Source: Taibaiella soli
GTDB taxonomy: Bacteria > Bacteroidota > Bacteroidia > Chitinophagales > Chitinophagaceae
NCBI RefSeq assembly: GCF_003236175.1
Contig: NZ_QKTW01000022.1
Span: 124,001 to 188,000, forward strand
DNA: 64,000 bases
Direction of reading: 5' to 3'
Position 1 is the first letter of the stretch; every line of letters begins with the position of its first letter. The notes below the pieces were generated by a model. It was not told the DNA's origin, did not search any database, and worked only from the letters and a program-made list of their open reading frames with translations. Position numbers and translations under genes: made by a program. Of the stretch, positions 33,801-42,554 are shown piece after piece.

Positions 33801-34724
33801 CGTTCGTATGATGATAAGATCAAGCGTTTCCATAAAGGGGCGTTCTACATTGCTGAAAAACTGAAACTGGACATTGTACCGCTGGTATTGCATGGCATAC
33901 ATTATACGATGCAAAAGGGAGACTGGTTATTGAAAGACGGTACGGGTTCTATTTATTTCAATGAAAGAATAACGCCGGACGACGCCCGTTTTGGAACGAC
34001 TTACAGCGAACGTGCCAAACAGTTTGGTAAATGGATGCGTGCACAATTGACGGATATTAAAACCGAACGCGAAACGCCGCGTTATTTCCGGGAGCAATTG
34101 ATTCGCAGTTATACTTATAAAGGTCCCGTGCTGGAATGGTATTGCCGGGTGAAAACGAAACTGGAAGGTTATTACGAACAGTTTCATACTTTGATCCCGC
34201 GCGAAGGAAAGTTTTACGATCTCGGCTGCGGTTACGGATTCATGACTTATATGCTGCATTGGGCGGCACCAAAACGGGAATTTATTGGTGTTGATTATGA
34301 TGATGAAAAGATTGAGACCGCACAACATAATTTCCTCCGCGATGAAAATATCAGCTTTCAGCAGGGCGATTTGACGCAGTTTACACCTGAAGCTTGCGAC
34401 GGTATCATTATCAGCGATGTACTGCATTATTTAGTGCCCGAGCAACAGGAATCTTTGCTGGAACGATGCCTGGCTGCGCTCAACAACGGAGGTACGCTTA
34501 TCATTCGAGATGGGGTGGCCGAACTGCAGGATCGTCATAAGCGGACGAAGCTCACGGAGGTTTTTTCAACAAGAATTTTCAAGTTTAATAAAACACAGAA
34601 CGATTTGCATTTCATCAGTCGCGCCTTTTTGGAAGGCTTTGCAAAAAAACATGGACTTGAAATTCAGACACTTGATTTTGCGAAGTATACTTCGAATCTG
34701 ATTTTTGTTTTACGGAAAAAGTAA
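30894..34724 (+). CDS. Trifunctional MMPL transporter / acyltransferase / methyltransferase
   Basis: 1276 residues with three modules. Residues 1 to about 860 are an RND/MMPL-type permease with a first helix at about 17-35, two clusters of hydrophobic helices (about 265-415 and 670-800) and two large periplasmic loops. Residues about 880-1065 are a PlsC-type lysophospholipid acyltransferase with NHASFLD near 898 (H-x4-D) and FPEGTRS near 965. Residues about 1090-1250 are a class I SAM methyltransferase with FYDLGCGYGF near 1107-1116. The same order is known from other Bacteroidota as one protein. It probably makes, modifies and moves a lipid at the inner membrane. The substrate is unknown. 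Confidence 0.9.
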   Translation: MQAFFVSVYDFFRRYKALCWILFFSSLALWGFLTSRIKFQEDITSMLPDSKAIKAMNDVISHTQAGEQVIFMMSFKDSSVINPDSLISAANVFQDQMLQTCKPWIDTISLQMGSGYEEAMVDIFQNNTPLFLTENDYRQLDTLLQPEHIRATLEMNRKILLSPASVVYKQMVAQDPVGVSRLVWAKLATLKFDPGYETYDGYLFSGNQRNLTFFLKPKYKAAETGKNSKFFTELNTLIDSWQAKHEGISLTYFGGPAVAAGNAMQMRTDTIVTLSVTIILLLALTYYFFRRKRTPLLLLVPVVYGAAMGLGVVYLVQGSISVIALGAGAIILGIAIDYSIHFLSHARHADDLRSTIHELAFPLTIGSFTTIAAFLSLRFVATPILKDLGLFAAASLTGAALCTLVFLPHFPLGIKHNDDRPTIFDKMGRWHPEKNKWLVLLIVLLTPVMLYFSFGVQFDSDLMHLNYLSPRMEKAQDEVSKANAYALSSVFLVANENNEEKALQQLETLTPTLDSLKAKGWVRSANNPTALIPSLQEQERRIARWQNFWTDARIQSVMQSVNSAAKEFGYTAGAFDHYSETLKQSFHPLDSSSVTLLKSFYPGGFSAGKNSHYAIAAIKVPAEHRKEVFNALSHQHAVKVTDKQEGAVQLVKVLNNDFNNIAIYSTFIVFFALLIGYGRIELALISFLPMAISWIWILGLMSLLGLKFNIVNIIISTLIFGLGDDYSIFTMDGLIEKYKHGTHKLESVRAAVYLSVLTVLIGLGVLLLAKHPALRSIAVISVTGMICVLFISQTLQPFLFNWFIQNRADKGFQPFTLRSFFISVFAFAYFFTGSLVLTILGFIFTKMWPFGKERGRYYFHVWLSRYTWSMMYIMGNVRKRVINRQLGDFSKPAVYIANHASFLDILCTTMLHPRLVLLTNKWVWRSPVFGAVVRMAEYYPVAEGVDDSLDQLQSLVDRGYSVLVFPEGTRSYDDKIKRFHKGAFYIAEKLKLDIVPLVLHGIHYTMQKGDWLLKDGTGSIYFNERITPDDARFGTTYSERAKQFGKWMRAQLTDIKTERETPRYFREQLIRSYTYKGPVLEWYCRVKTKLEGYYEQFHTLIPREGKFYDLGCGYGFMTYMLHWAAPKREFIGVDYDDEKIETAQHNFLRDENISFQQGDLTQFTPEACDGIIISDVLHYLVPEQQESLLERCLAALNNGGTLIIRDGVAELQDRHKRTKLTEVFSTRIFKFNKTQNDLHFISRAFLEGFAKKHGLEIQTLDFAKYTSNLIFVLRKK

Positions 34725-34750
34725 ATTTTCCGAAGGACGCGCGGATTTAG

Positions 34751-34787
34751 AAATGGTCCGACGGCTTTAAGTCGTCCGACCATTTTT
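34751..34787 (+). terminator. Terminator of the trifunctional gene
   Basis: ATGGTCCGACG and CGTCCGACCAT-type arms pair with one or two mismatches across GGCTTTAAGT, followed by TTTTT. Confidence 0.65.
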
Positions 34788-34891
34788 GCAAAACGCTAAA
34801 AAGATTCAACTTACAACCTTCAACTCCATTTTAACATTTACCCGTTTTAAACCGAATCATTTTTCCCGCGTCTTAATAGCAAATCATTTTT

Positions 34892-35290
34892 ATGAAAAAG
34901 CTATGGACTATGGCGCTCGTTTTCTGTGCGCTAATGATATCACAAATGACCTTTGCGCAAGGCGGCGGCATGCATAATAACCAAACGCCGGAACAACGCG
35001 CACAACAGCAAACAAACAAACTGACTCAGGAATTGAGTTTGAATGCGGATCAACAAAAATCGATCTACAGTGCTAACCTGAAAGCAGCTCAGGATATGCA
35101 GGCTGCCATGCAGTCGGGCGACCGCTCTCAGATGAAAACCATTCAGCAGACCAGGGATGCTTCTTTCAAACAGACGCTCACTGCTGATCAGTACAAGAAA
35201 TACGAACAACTGAAAGAACAAATGAAGGAAAAAATGAAAGAACACCGTCAGATGCAACAACCATCCGGCGATGGCACTCCAGCGAATTAG
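34892..35290 (+). CDS. Small secreted Spy/CpxP-like protein
   Basis: 132 residues. A signal peptide (KKLWTMALVFCALMISQMTF, cleavage after FAQ) is followed by a Gln/Lys-rich all-helical chain with TPEQRAQQQTNKLTQELSL and LTADQYKKYEQLKEQMKEKM. The LT-A/P-EQ-type motifs and helical periodicity resemble periplasmic LTXXQ chaperones (Spy/CpxP) and the related DUF4890 proteins of Bacteroidota. Function in holding unfolded envelope proteins is inferred only. Own terminator downstream. Confidence 0.7.
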   Translation: MKKLWTMALVFCALMISQMTFAQGGGMHNNQTPEQRAQQQTNKLTQELSLNADQQKSIYSANLKAAQDMQAAMQSGDRSQMKTIQQTRDASFKQTLTADQYKKYEQLKEQMKEKMKEHRQMQQPSGDGTPAN

Positions 35291-35321
35291 GTTTGATATA
35301 TAAAATAGGAATGATTCATGT

Positions 35322-35350
35322 GCTCCCGATTTCTCGGGAGCTTTTTTTAT
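35322..35350 (+). terminator. Intrinsic terminator
   Basis: GCTCCCGA (35322-35329), loop TTTC, TCGGGAGC (35334-35341), then TTTTTTT. Ends the Spy-like gene. Confidence 0.9.
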
Positions 35351-35371
35351 TTTTACTGGAACATTTTACCT

Positions 35372-36052
35372 ATGATCTTACGTCGCTTTGTGATCGTTTT
35401 ATTTACTGCTGTATTGTTTATTAGTTGCTCGACCGGTTCATCTCAGGCGGACTATTCCAAGGATCGGCTTATTGAATTCTTTCGGACAGATGATGTTAGC
35501 ATCATCCAGAAAGGAGAGCGTCTGGAGATCCGCGTTTTGGATTCCAAGAAGATTGAAAAGACAAAAGAGACTCTTGGGAATAAGTGGATAAACGCGGAAG
35601 CGATAACGTCTGTAGGAGTAGTTGATTTCGTAAAACAGGTGGGTCAATTTAAGGGTATTGAATCTCTGGTTGTGGATGTACTATATGAAGGGAAAGGCGA
35701 ACGATATGTGTATGCTGTAAATGACATCAGCCATATTATAGAATTTGAGTCGACGGGCAAGGATTTTTTGCGTGCTGGTAATGACATAGGTGCATCAGAA
35801 GCAAAACAATATTTGGGGACTAGTGTTCTGGATAAGGTTCCCGGCAATAAACTCGATACACTTTGTTCCAGTATTTTTTTAAAACAAAAAATTACCAAAA
35901 TAGAAACGGTGGGAGTTGCGCTTAAGAATGGAAAGGCGAGCATTTACTTTAACGTCTACTATATAAATGGAGAAGGGCAGACCTATGCTTTGACCTATTA
36001 CATGAATGGTGATGGAAAAATTGGAGGGATTAAGGTTCCGCAAGCATCCTAG
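35372..36052 (+). CDS. Lipoprotein of unknown function
   Basis: 226 residues from the ATG at 35372; a longer reading from 35318 would run through the terminator hairpin. The N-terminus RRFVIVLFTAVLFISC is a lipoprotein signal with lipobox LFISC, giving a lipid-anchored Cys followed by STGSSQAD. The mature part has mixed alpha/beta character without a domain I recognise. It is flanked by terminators and repeats, so it appears to stand alone. Confidence 0.75.
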   Translation: MILRRFVIVLFTAVLFISCSTGSSQADYSKDRLIEFFRTDDVSIIQKGERLEIRVLDSKKIEKTKETLGNKWINAEAITSVGVVDFVKQVGQFKGIESLVVDVLYEGKGERYVYAVNDISHIIEFESTGKDFLRAGNDIGASEAKQYLGTSVLDKVPGNKLDTLCSSIFLKQKITKIETVGVALKNGKASIYFNVYYINGEGQTYALTYYMNGDGKIGGIKVPQAS

Positions 36053-36073
36053 AAGGGCGTGCCTATCACTTAC

Positions 36074-36133
36074 TGGCGCGAGAGTTAGCGCAGCGCTCTC
36101 GTGTCGGACAAAACGCCAGTCTCCCGACTGGCA
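36074..36133. repeat. Dispersed repeat family R2, copy 1
   Basis: Two hairpins in series: CGAGAG-TTAGCGCAGCG-CTCTCG, then GCCAGTC-TCCC-GACTGGC. A second copy at 44503-44560 keeps both stems and differs in the loops. Confidence 0.7.
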
Positions 36134-36190
36134 CCGTGTATAAGGCTTCCAATGGGTAGCAATGTCCAATACCTGCACCGTCGATGAAAT

Positions 36191-36217
36191 GTGCGACGCA
36201 ACCTGGTTTAACCGGAG
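36191..36217 (+). repeat. Dispersed repeat family R1, copy 3
   Basis: GTGCGACGCAACCTGG followed by TTTAACCGGAG, matching both conserved ends of R1. Confidence 0.7.
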
Positions 36218-36313
36218 TAGTAGAGTTGGTTGCAAAAAAATAAAATAACAAATCAGGCATCCGATATCAGCGATCGGCGATTTTCACTAGCTTAGAACTA
36301 AAACCGACCAACA

Positions 36314-37489
36314 ATGGTGACGCTGCCTTCATTTCTGGATAACGACTTTTATAAGTTTACCATGCAGCAGGCTGTGGTAAAATTGTTTCCCAATGCCAAA
36401 GTCAGTTATGAATTTATCAATCGCGGCAAACATGAATTTCCCGAAGGTTTTGCTGCGACACTGAAGGCTTCGGTGGATGCCATGGCCGATCTGAGACTTA
36501 CCCGCGATGAAAAACAATTTCTTACAGTTACCTGCCCGTATTTAGATCCCACTTATCTCGACTTTCTGCAAGGCTATCGTTATGATCCGTCGGAGGTTTC
36601 CATTCATCAGGATGGAGCGTCGCTAAGTATCACTATCACTGGATACTGGTATCGTACTATTTTATGGGAGGTGCCGCTGCTTTCATTGGTGAGTGAATTG
36701 TTTTACGAAGCACATCATATGCAGCGGGTGAGCGACGATGCGGTCATTGCCATTACCAAAGCGAAGGCGGATAATTATAACGATATTGGTGTAACAGTTG
36801 CAGAGTTCGGTACGCGCCGCCGGCATTCTTATAAAGTGCATCGTTTGGTGCTGGATGCGCTGAAACAATATGGCAGTCCCAGTTTCATCGGCACCAGCAA
36901 TATGCATATGGCGATGCTGTATCAAACCAAGCCGATTGGTACGCACGCGCATGAATGGTTTATGTATCATGCGGCGCATTACGGCTTTAAAATGGCGAAT
37001 GCAATGGCGCTGGAACACTGGGTGGACGTGTATCGCGGAGATCTGGGCATTGCACTTTCGGACACGTACACTTCCGATATTTTCTTCGAACAGTTTGATC
37101 GCAAGTTTGCAAAGCTGTTTGATGGCGTGCGGCATGATAGTGGTGATCCTTTGGTGTTTGCCGATAAAACGGTACAGCATTATAAAAAGTTAGGGATCGA
37201 ACCGCTGTACAAAAACATTATTTTCTCAGACTCGCTCAATTTTGACAAGGTCGCGCAAATCGCGCAATACTGCAAGGGTAAGATCAATTGCTCTTTTGGT
37301 ATTGGTACGAATCTGACTAACGACGTAGGTCTGCCGCCGATGAATATTGTGATTAAACTCAGCGCCGCGCAACCAGGTAACAAATGGCTGCCAACTATAA
37401 AGCTTTCGGACGAACCTGGCAAACATACCGGCGATCCGAAGATTATAGGGCTCGCGGAAATTTTACTGGGCCTTCAACCGCTGTGTTAA
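36314..37489 (+). CDS. pncB: Nicotinate phosphoribosyltransferase
   Basis: 391 residues, close to the 400 of E. coli PncB. FLDNDFYKFTMQQAVVKLFP at the N-terminus, EFGTRRRHSYKVHRLV around residue 163, GTSNMHMAMLYQTKPIGTHA, and GVRHDSGDPLVFADK mark the family. It makes nicotinate mononucleotide from nicotinate and PRPP, with ATP, in NAD salvage. This complements the NadV route at the left edge of the window. No obvious operon partner. The flanking gap upstream is filled by R1 and R2 repeats. Confidence 0.95.
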   Translation: MVTLPSFLDNDFYKFTMQQAVVKLFPNAKVSYEFINRGKHEFPEGFAATLKASVDAMADLRLTRDEKQFLTVTCPYLDPTYLDFLQGYRYDPSEVSIHQDGASLSITITGYWYRTILWEVPLLSLVSELFYEAHHMQRVSDDAVIAITKAKADNYNDIGVTVAEFGTRRRHSYKVHRLVLDALKQYGSPSFIGTSNMHMAMLYQTKPIGTHAHEWFMYHAAHYGFKMANAMALEHWVDVYRGDLGIALSDTYTSDIFFEQFDRKFAKLFDGVRHDSGDPLVFADKTVQHYKKLGIEPLYKNIIFSDSLNFDKVAQIAQYCKGKINCSFGIGTNLTNDVGLPPMNIVIKLSAAQPGNKWLPTIKLSDEPGKHTGDPKIIGLAEILLGLQPLC

Positions 37490-37595
37490 AATCGATTCTT
37501 TCTCGCGGCACAACAACGACACAACGTGCAACATAATCCGAATAGTGCTGCGCCGTAGTGCCGTCGTGAGAGGATTTCTATGCCTTTGCGGAAAA

Positions 37596-39881
37596 TTAGC
37601 GCAGCAGCGTAACGTTCCCTTGATAATGCTCTGGGGCTGTGCCAGCGATCACCACATCAATCATGTAAATGTATACACCTGTCGGTTGATCGACATTGTT
37701 GAATTTCCCATCCCATCCGCGACCATTCACGCTCGTTGTTTCAAAAATGCTTTGTCCCCAGCGATTAAAAATCTGCATGCGGAAAGCTTCAACTGATTTA
37801 GAAAGGAATTGACGGGGGAAGAAATAATCGTTTGTGCCGTCACCATTTGGTGTAAAGGAATTCGGAATATTGATATAACAATCGCGACGCACATCTACGC
37901 TGTCGCTTACAGAGCAACCATCTAGAGTTGCAGTTGCATAATACAGCCCTGGCTGTGCAACCAATATTTTATAAGTTGAATCGCCCGTATTCCAAATCCA
38001 TTTTACATCCGGGTTGCTGGCGTTGCGGAAATCAGCAAGTACAATCGGTCCTGCGTTTGGACACATTGCTGTATCGCGGCCCAGATCCATTCTTGGATAC
38101 GGTTTTACTTTTACCTGCGTGCTGGCTGTTGTATCCGGACAAATGCGATAAGTCGCGGTTACTTTTACGGTGTAAATACCTGCGCTGTCGTAAGCGTGCT
38201 GCACTGCAGTACGGCCTGTAATGATGGTGCCGTCGCCAAAATCCCAACGCACGCCGGTATTGCCGATACTTTCATAACCCACATTCATCTGAATCGCTTT
38301 GCCCTGGCAAATGAGGCTGTCGCCATAATCCATATTAATGCTCGGAATCGTGTCTACATATACGATATGCATGGCGGTATCGCTGCAAGGAACAAAATTC
38401 TCTACGGCAAATTTTACCGTAAAGATGCCCGCTTTCACGAATGTGTGTGATGGGTTTTGTGTGGTGTCCGTATTGCCATCGCCGAAATCCCAGAAGTATT
38501 TTGGAGCGATATTGTTTTGTGTTGTTGCAGTAGATGTGTTGGTGAAATTGATCGTCTGGTTTTGGCAGATCGTGTCTTTGCTATAGTTAAATGCGGCATG
38601 CAGCGGGTGCTGTAAGTCTAAGCTTTGGCTGACGGAATCGCGGCAATAATCACCTTTGTTTTTCAGCATTACGTTGAAAATGCTTTTGGCTGTATAAATA
38701 TGCGATACCGTTTGTAGTGTGGAGCCGGTATTATCGCCAAAACTCCATTCGTAATTGCCGCCGCCCACAGAGAGGTTGTTGAACACTACAGAATCTACAT
38801 CACAGCCATAGTGAATATCGTAAGTAAACGCTGCCGATGCATTATCATGCACCTCAACGGTAATAGCAGCCAGCGGACTTTCGCAGTTGCCGGATTTTTG
38901 GCTTACGTAATAAGTGGTATTGCCCGACGTCGCCGTGCTGGGTGTTGGAGGCGTTGAAGAAGCAGTACCTCCGGAAGAACTTGTGTACCATTGCAGACCG
39001 GTGCCAGTTGCGGTGAGCGGGCTAGCCACATCACCGACGCAATATTTTATGGGAGACGTCACTGTTGGTGTTACCGGATTATTGCCGATGTACACGTTCT
39101 TCAATACCGTATCTACGTCACAGCTACCATTGCTCAGAATGCAGCGCACCTGCTGCAGCCCAATCGTGCTCCAGGATACCGATGGATTGGATGCGGTTGA
39201 AGTAGCTGGTGTAGCATTGGTGCCAAAGCTCCAGTTATAAGTGATGCCGGATGCTGGCAGATTGCTCACGGTAAAAGTTTGATTTACGTTTTGACAAATA
39301 GTGTCAGCACTTACCATTTTAGGTGGTGTGGTAAATGTGAGACTGATGTCATCTACAATCATGCCGAGTGTGGCATAGCCAGTAGTATTATCTGTCAGTG
39401 ATATTTTAAGTTTTACGATGGTGCCCAGCGGAACGTTGAAAGTTGGAATGCCCGTTACCGGGGTCAGCGAAAAACTAGTATTTGTGCGGCTAAAATCCAT
39501 GTCGACCAATGCTGCGCCTACTACTGTGTTAGCAGTATTGAGTCCTTCTATTTTTATATGCGTCGTTACGGGGTTGGGGGCGGTGCCGTTACCAGTTCTC
39601 CGCGAGGCATTCATGTTGAATGTATAATTCATGCCCGGCAGCACACAAACAGTCTGGTAAAAACAGGATTCATCATCTACTTCTGCAACGTGATTGGTGC
39701 TGGATGTACCACCGTAGGTTGTTTCGTAATATTGTGCTTCAACAGATGTGCATGCTGTGGTCCAGTTGGCGGTAGTGCTGTTGAATGATCCGTTCTTAAT
39801 AAGTTCCTGAGCGGAGGCTTGATTCAATATAAAACAGAGGGGGAGGGCATATAGGCATTTTAGTAGATTATAACGCTGCAT
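37596..39881 (-). CDS. T9SS-exported PKD-domain protein (gliding-motility-type C-terminus)
   Basis: 761 residues from the ATG at 39879-39881, which gives a signal peptide (YNLLKCLYALPLCFILNQAS, cleavage after SAQ); an upstream reading adds 17 residues. The N-terminal 190 residues look like a carbohydrate-binding-type jelly roll (ELIKNGSFNSTTANW). Several PKD domains follow, each with WDFGDG or WSFGDN. The last 90 residues are the CHU_C/gliding-associated sorting domain (NIPNSFTPNGDGTNDYFFP, MQIFNRWGQSIFET, GWDGKFNNVDQPTGVYIYMI). It should be secreted by the type IX system and act at the surface as an adhesin or structural protein. Confidence 0.9.
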   Translation of the reverse strand: MQRYNLLKCLYALPLCFILNQASAQELIKNGSFNSTTANWTTACTSVEAQYYETTYGGTSSTNHVAEVDDESCFYQTVCVLPGMNYTFNMNASRRTGNGTAPNPVTTHIKIEGLNTANTVVGAALVDMDFSRTNTSFSLTPVTGIPTFNVPLGTIVKLKISLTDNTTGYATLGMIVDDISLTFTTPPKMVSADTICQNVNQTFTVSNLPASGITYNWSFGTNATPATSTASNPSVSWSTIGLQQVRCILSNGSCDVDTVLKNVYIGNNPVTPTVTSPIKYCVGDVASPLTATGTGLQWYTSSSGGTASSTPPTPSTATSGNTTYYVSQKSGNCESPLAAITVEVHDNASAAFTYDIHYGCDVDSVVFNNLSVGGGNYEWSFGDNTGSTLQTVSHIYTAKSIFNVMLKNKGDYCRDSVSQSLDLQHPLHAAFNYSKDTICQNQTINFTNTSTATTQNNIAPKYFWDFGDGNTDTTQNPSHTFVKAGIFTVKFAVENFVPCSDTAMHIVYVDTIPSINMDYGDSLICQGKAIQMNVGYESIGNTGVRWDFGDGTIITGRTAVQHAYDSAGIYTVKVTATYRICPDTTASTQVKVKPYPRMDLGRDTAMCPNAGPIVLADFRNASNPDVKWIWNTGDSTYKILVAQPGLYYATATLDGCSVSDSVDVRRDCYINIPNSFTPNGDGTNDYFFPRQFLSKSVEAFRMQIFNRWGQSIFETTSVNGRGWDGKFNNVDQPTGVYIYMIDVVIAGTAPEHYQGNVTLLR

Positions 39882-40233
39882 AAAACTATTGGTGGCTTTT
39901 ATGGTAAAACCATTAAAATAAGCCAGCTTCAAATGTTATAAAATAATTAAAAATGGGGATATTGGGAAGGGAAGTACCCTGCATAGTGAGGGCCTCCACG
40001 GCCATGCCGCGCATTCCAGGAAGATATGACGTCGGAATCTGATTTCGCGGTTAAGTTATAACGTAGAAAACAGTTTACGGGAAAAGCCTGATAGTAGCAT
40101 TGTTGATGAACGAAATGCGACGCAACGATGATGAACCGGAGCTACGAAGCTGGTAACCCCGGAAATTTAAAACTTCAGTTACGTCAAATAATTGACGTCG
40201 CTATGATTGGAAAAGACCTCAGCGTTTTAGGCT
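39882..40233. other. Intergenic region with R1 copy and two dyads
   Basis: About 350 bases without a gene. A nested inverted repeat (TGGCTT...AAGCCA around ATGGT...ACCAT) lies at 39893-39924, upstream of the T9SS gene. An R1 copy lies at 40116-40141. A perfect dyad ACGTCAA-ATAA-TTGACGT lies at 40181-40198, after the S24-type gene; it could be its terminator or a protein site. Confidence 0.55.
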
Positions 40234-40254
40234 TTAGGCTTTAGGCTTTAGGCT
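40226..40254. repeat. 7-bp tandem repeat (TTTAGGC)4 at a gene 3' end
   Basis: Four copies of TTTAGGC overlap the stop of the S24-type gene, so its last residues (SLKPKA) are read from the repeat in shifting frame. Slippage here would change the C-terminus. Confidence 0.7.
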
Positions 40255-41049
40255 AAGTTTCTTCACATCGCCCTTTATCTCCATTACCATTCTCGCTATT
40301 TCCTGCAGCGAACTTTCTGATTCCGGAAGACTGTCACTGATGTAATTTTTGAACTTCCAGATTTCAAGGATATCACCTGTGTGCACTTCATATGGTGCAT
40401 ACTGCGTATTGAGGGATTTCAATCGCATGGCTCTTTGCTCTGGTAAATTTGTTACCAGTTTAAATACGATGCCGTCATTTTTCGTGATCACGATGCAGGG
40501 CATGTCTCCTTTAATAGAATGCCAGTCTTCCAGATATTCGCCAATCACATACGCGTTTTCCGGAATCGGCAGCATAGAATCACCCGTGGTTGGAAACATT
40601 CTATACTTGCGATCTTTTGGTAAATAAGGCAGATTAAAAACCGGTAGTTGTGCAATAAAATCAGGATCGCCATAACCGGCAGCATAACCAGCCTTGGCTT
40701 TCACCGGCACCATTTCTACATTTTCATTGTTGTCTTTATCGACGGTTGTTGCCAGAATCCGCATTTTAGTGCCCATTGCATACACGTCATTTCCCGATTC
40801 CAGTTCCCGCAATTTGAGTTCGCCGAGCTTACTTAAATCCACCTTCAGGAGATTATCGATACTGATTTTGTAAAAATCGGAGATCCGGACGAGGTCTTCT
40901 ACCGGAGGATTTTTACTGCGCCCATTTTCATGCGCATTCAGCTTTACCCGAGTGATACTCAATCGTTCAGCAAGTTCATCCTGGCTTAAACGCTTCCGGT
41001 TGCGGAGATATTTCAGGTTCGAAGCCCAAAAAAAATTTTGTGTATTCAT
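40234..41049 (-). CDS. LexA/CI-like repressor (HTH + S24 peptidase domain)
   Basis: 271 residues. An N-terminal XRE helix-turn-helix (RLSQDELAERLSITRVKLNA, about 19-38) is joined to a C-terminal S24 domain. The self-cleavage site is probably the Ala-Gly pair in KAKAGYAAGYG, with the nucleophile Ser in TTGDSMLPIP and the general-base Lys in DGIVFKLV. This is the plan of SOS-type repressors that cleave themselves on RecA filaments. It is divergent from the Y-family polymerase gene across 57 bases that contain two GATA-N7-TATC dyads, so it very likely represses itself and the polymerase cassette. The C-terminus is altered by a 7-bp repeat. Confidence 0.88.
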   Translation of the reverse strand: MNTQNFFWASNLKYLRNRKRLSQDELAERLSITRVKLNAHENGRSKNPPVEDLVRISDFYKISIDNLLKVDLSKLGELKLRELESGNDVYAMGTKMRILATTVDKDNNENVEMVPVKAKAGYAAGYGDPDFIAQLPVFNLPYLPKDRKYRMFPTTGDSMLPIPENAYVIGEYLEDWHSIKGDMPCIVITKNDGIVFKLVTNLPEQRAMRLKSLNTQYAPYEVHTGDILEIWKFKNYISDSLPESESSLQEIARMVMEIKGDVKKLSLKPKA

Positions 41050-41057
41050 TTTAGGTT

Positions 41058-41095
41058 GGTATTATTGATATCGAAACAATGATATTATTGGTATC
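41058..41095. promoter_or_regulatory. Twin operator between repressor and polymerase
   Basis: GGTATTATTGATATC (41058-41072) and GATATTATTGGTATC (41081-41095) are direct repeats 23 bp apart. Each is itself a dyad of the form GRTA-N7-TATC. Spacing is about two helical turns, which suits two repressor dimers on one face of DNA covering both divergent promoters. Confidence 0.65.
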
Positions 41096-41106
41096 AAAGT
41101 TAACAC

Positions 41107-42423
41107 ATGGCTCGCTTTTCGCAAAATAAAATAACTGTCAATCCGAATGCCGTCGTGATGTACGTCGACATGAACAGTTTTTTTGCGAGCTGCGAACAAC
41201 AAGATAACGCAGATTTAAGAGGAAAGCCAATTGGCGTTTGTACTTATAACAGTCCGAATGCTTCTGTGATTGCAGCTTCAATCGAAGCCAAACGAATGGG
41301 AGTAAAGACAGGAATGCGGTTGCCGGATTGTAAAATGTTTTGTCCGGATATTATTCCGGTCACTACCAGACCAGCCCGTTATCGTGAGTATCATTTAATG
41401 ATCATGAAAGTGCTGTTTCAGTATTGCGATGATGTGATCGCGAAGAGTATTGACGAGGCGGTGATGAATTTTACGAGTTATCGATGGGTTTATAAAGACT
41501 TTAAGGAAATAGCGCTGAAGATTAAAGCAGACCTGCGGAATGTATGTGGTGAATGTGTGACTTGTTCCATCGGTATTGCGCCTAATTCCTTTCTGGCCAA
41601 GCTGGGAACCGAGCTGCAGAAACCAGACGGATTGGTGGAGATTACACCGGAGAATATTGATGGGTATCTCAAAACAATGAAGCTGACGGATCTTCCGGGT
41701 ATTGCCAACGCCAACGAAAGACGTTTGCAGACAATTGGCATCCGGACGCCGCTCGAAATGAAAAACAGCTCTCAGGCTTTGCTGCGAAAAGCCTTTGGTG
41801 GAATTGTAGGATACTATTGGCATTGTCGCCTCAATTTCATGGAAGTAGATCTTTATAAGAATGATTACCGGGCCATGAGCGCCACCCGTACCACCTCGCC
41901 GGAACAGCGAAGCACGGTGCAGGGATTGGATTCTTTGCTGATTGCGCTTTGCACCAGACTGGAACAACGGTTAGTGAAACAGAAAGTTTTTTGTCGCGGA
42001 TTGAGTTTCCATCTTCGGTACAAAGATTTCACAAACTGGGATGCGCGTATTCAGTTTCAATATCCTGTTCAGGATGCCATGGAGATGCGCAGTTATATTA
42101 TGGACCGGATGCAGGCATATGAAAAATCACACGGGCTGAAAACCTTGCTGCATGACCAGACGGCAAATATCGGCGTCACGGTTCATGATTTTATCACTGA
42201 TGCAGCAGTGCAATATAGTCTGTTTGACAACCGCATCAGTCAGGATAAACTGCGGCTTGTGATGTACGGTATAAAAGATAAATATGGGAAGAACAGTGTG
42301 CGTAAAGCTTCAGAGACGATCAATCCATATGCAATGAAAGACGCCATTGGTTTCGGGTCGGTGAAAGACCTCTACGAAGGAGACCATTTTAATAAATACT
42401 TGCTGGAAGAAGACGAGCAATGA
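41107..42423 (+). CDS. Y-family DNA polymerase (UmuC/DinB-like)
   Basis: 438 residues. The palm motifs are present: MYVDMNSFFASCEQ (first Asp) and AKSIDEAVMNFT (Asp-Glu pair), with ADLRGKPIGV between. SIGIAPNSFLAKLGTELQKP and DLPGIANANERRLQTIGI (helix-hairpin-helix) follow, then the little-finger domain. It should copy across damaged bases with low fidelity. It is closer in overall look to UmuC-type than to small DinB, but I do not assign a subtype. Divergent from the S24-type repressor and followed by a radical SAM gene after 131 bases. Confidence 0.9.
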   Translation: MARFSQNKITVNPNAVVMYVDMNSFFASCEQQDNADLRGKPIGVCTYNSPNASVIAASIEAKRMGVKTGMRLPDCKMFCPDIIPVTTRPARYREYHLMIMKVLFQYCDDVIAKSIDEAVMNFTSYRWVYKDFKEIALKIKADLRNVCGECVTCSIGIAPNSFLAKLGTELQKPDGLVEITPENIDGYLKTMKLTDLPGIANANERRLQTIGIRTPLEMKNSSQALLRKAFGGIVGYYWHCRLNFMEVDLYKNDYRAMSATRTTSPEQRSTVQGLDSLLIALCTRLEQRLVKQKVFCRGLSFHLRYKDFTNWDARIQFQYPVQDAMEMRSYIMDRMQAYEKSHGLKTLLHDQTANIGVTVHDFITDAAVQYSLFDNRISQDKLRLVMYGIKDKYGKNSVRKASETINPYAMKDAIGFGSVKDLYEGDHFNKYLLEEDEQ

Positions 42424-42554
42424 TCGATAGACGAATTAAAGAATGACATGTGAAAAAAGAGCCCGAGGCCCCTGTGTCCTATCACTATGAAAACAAAAAA
42501 TACCGGTAGACCGGATTTAACCAACACACATTTTAACTACTTAACAGAGAAATT

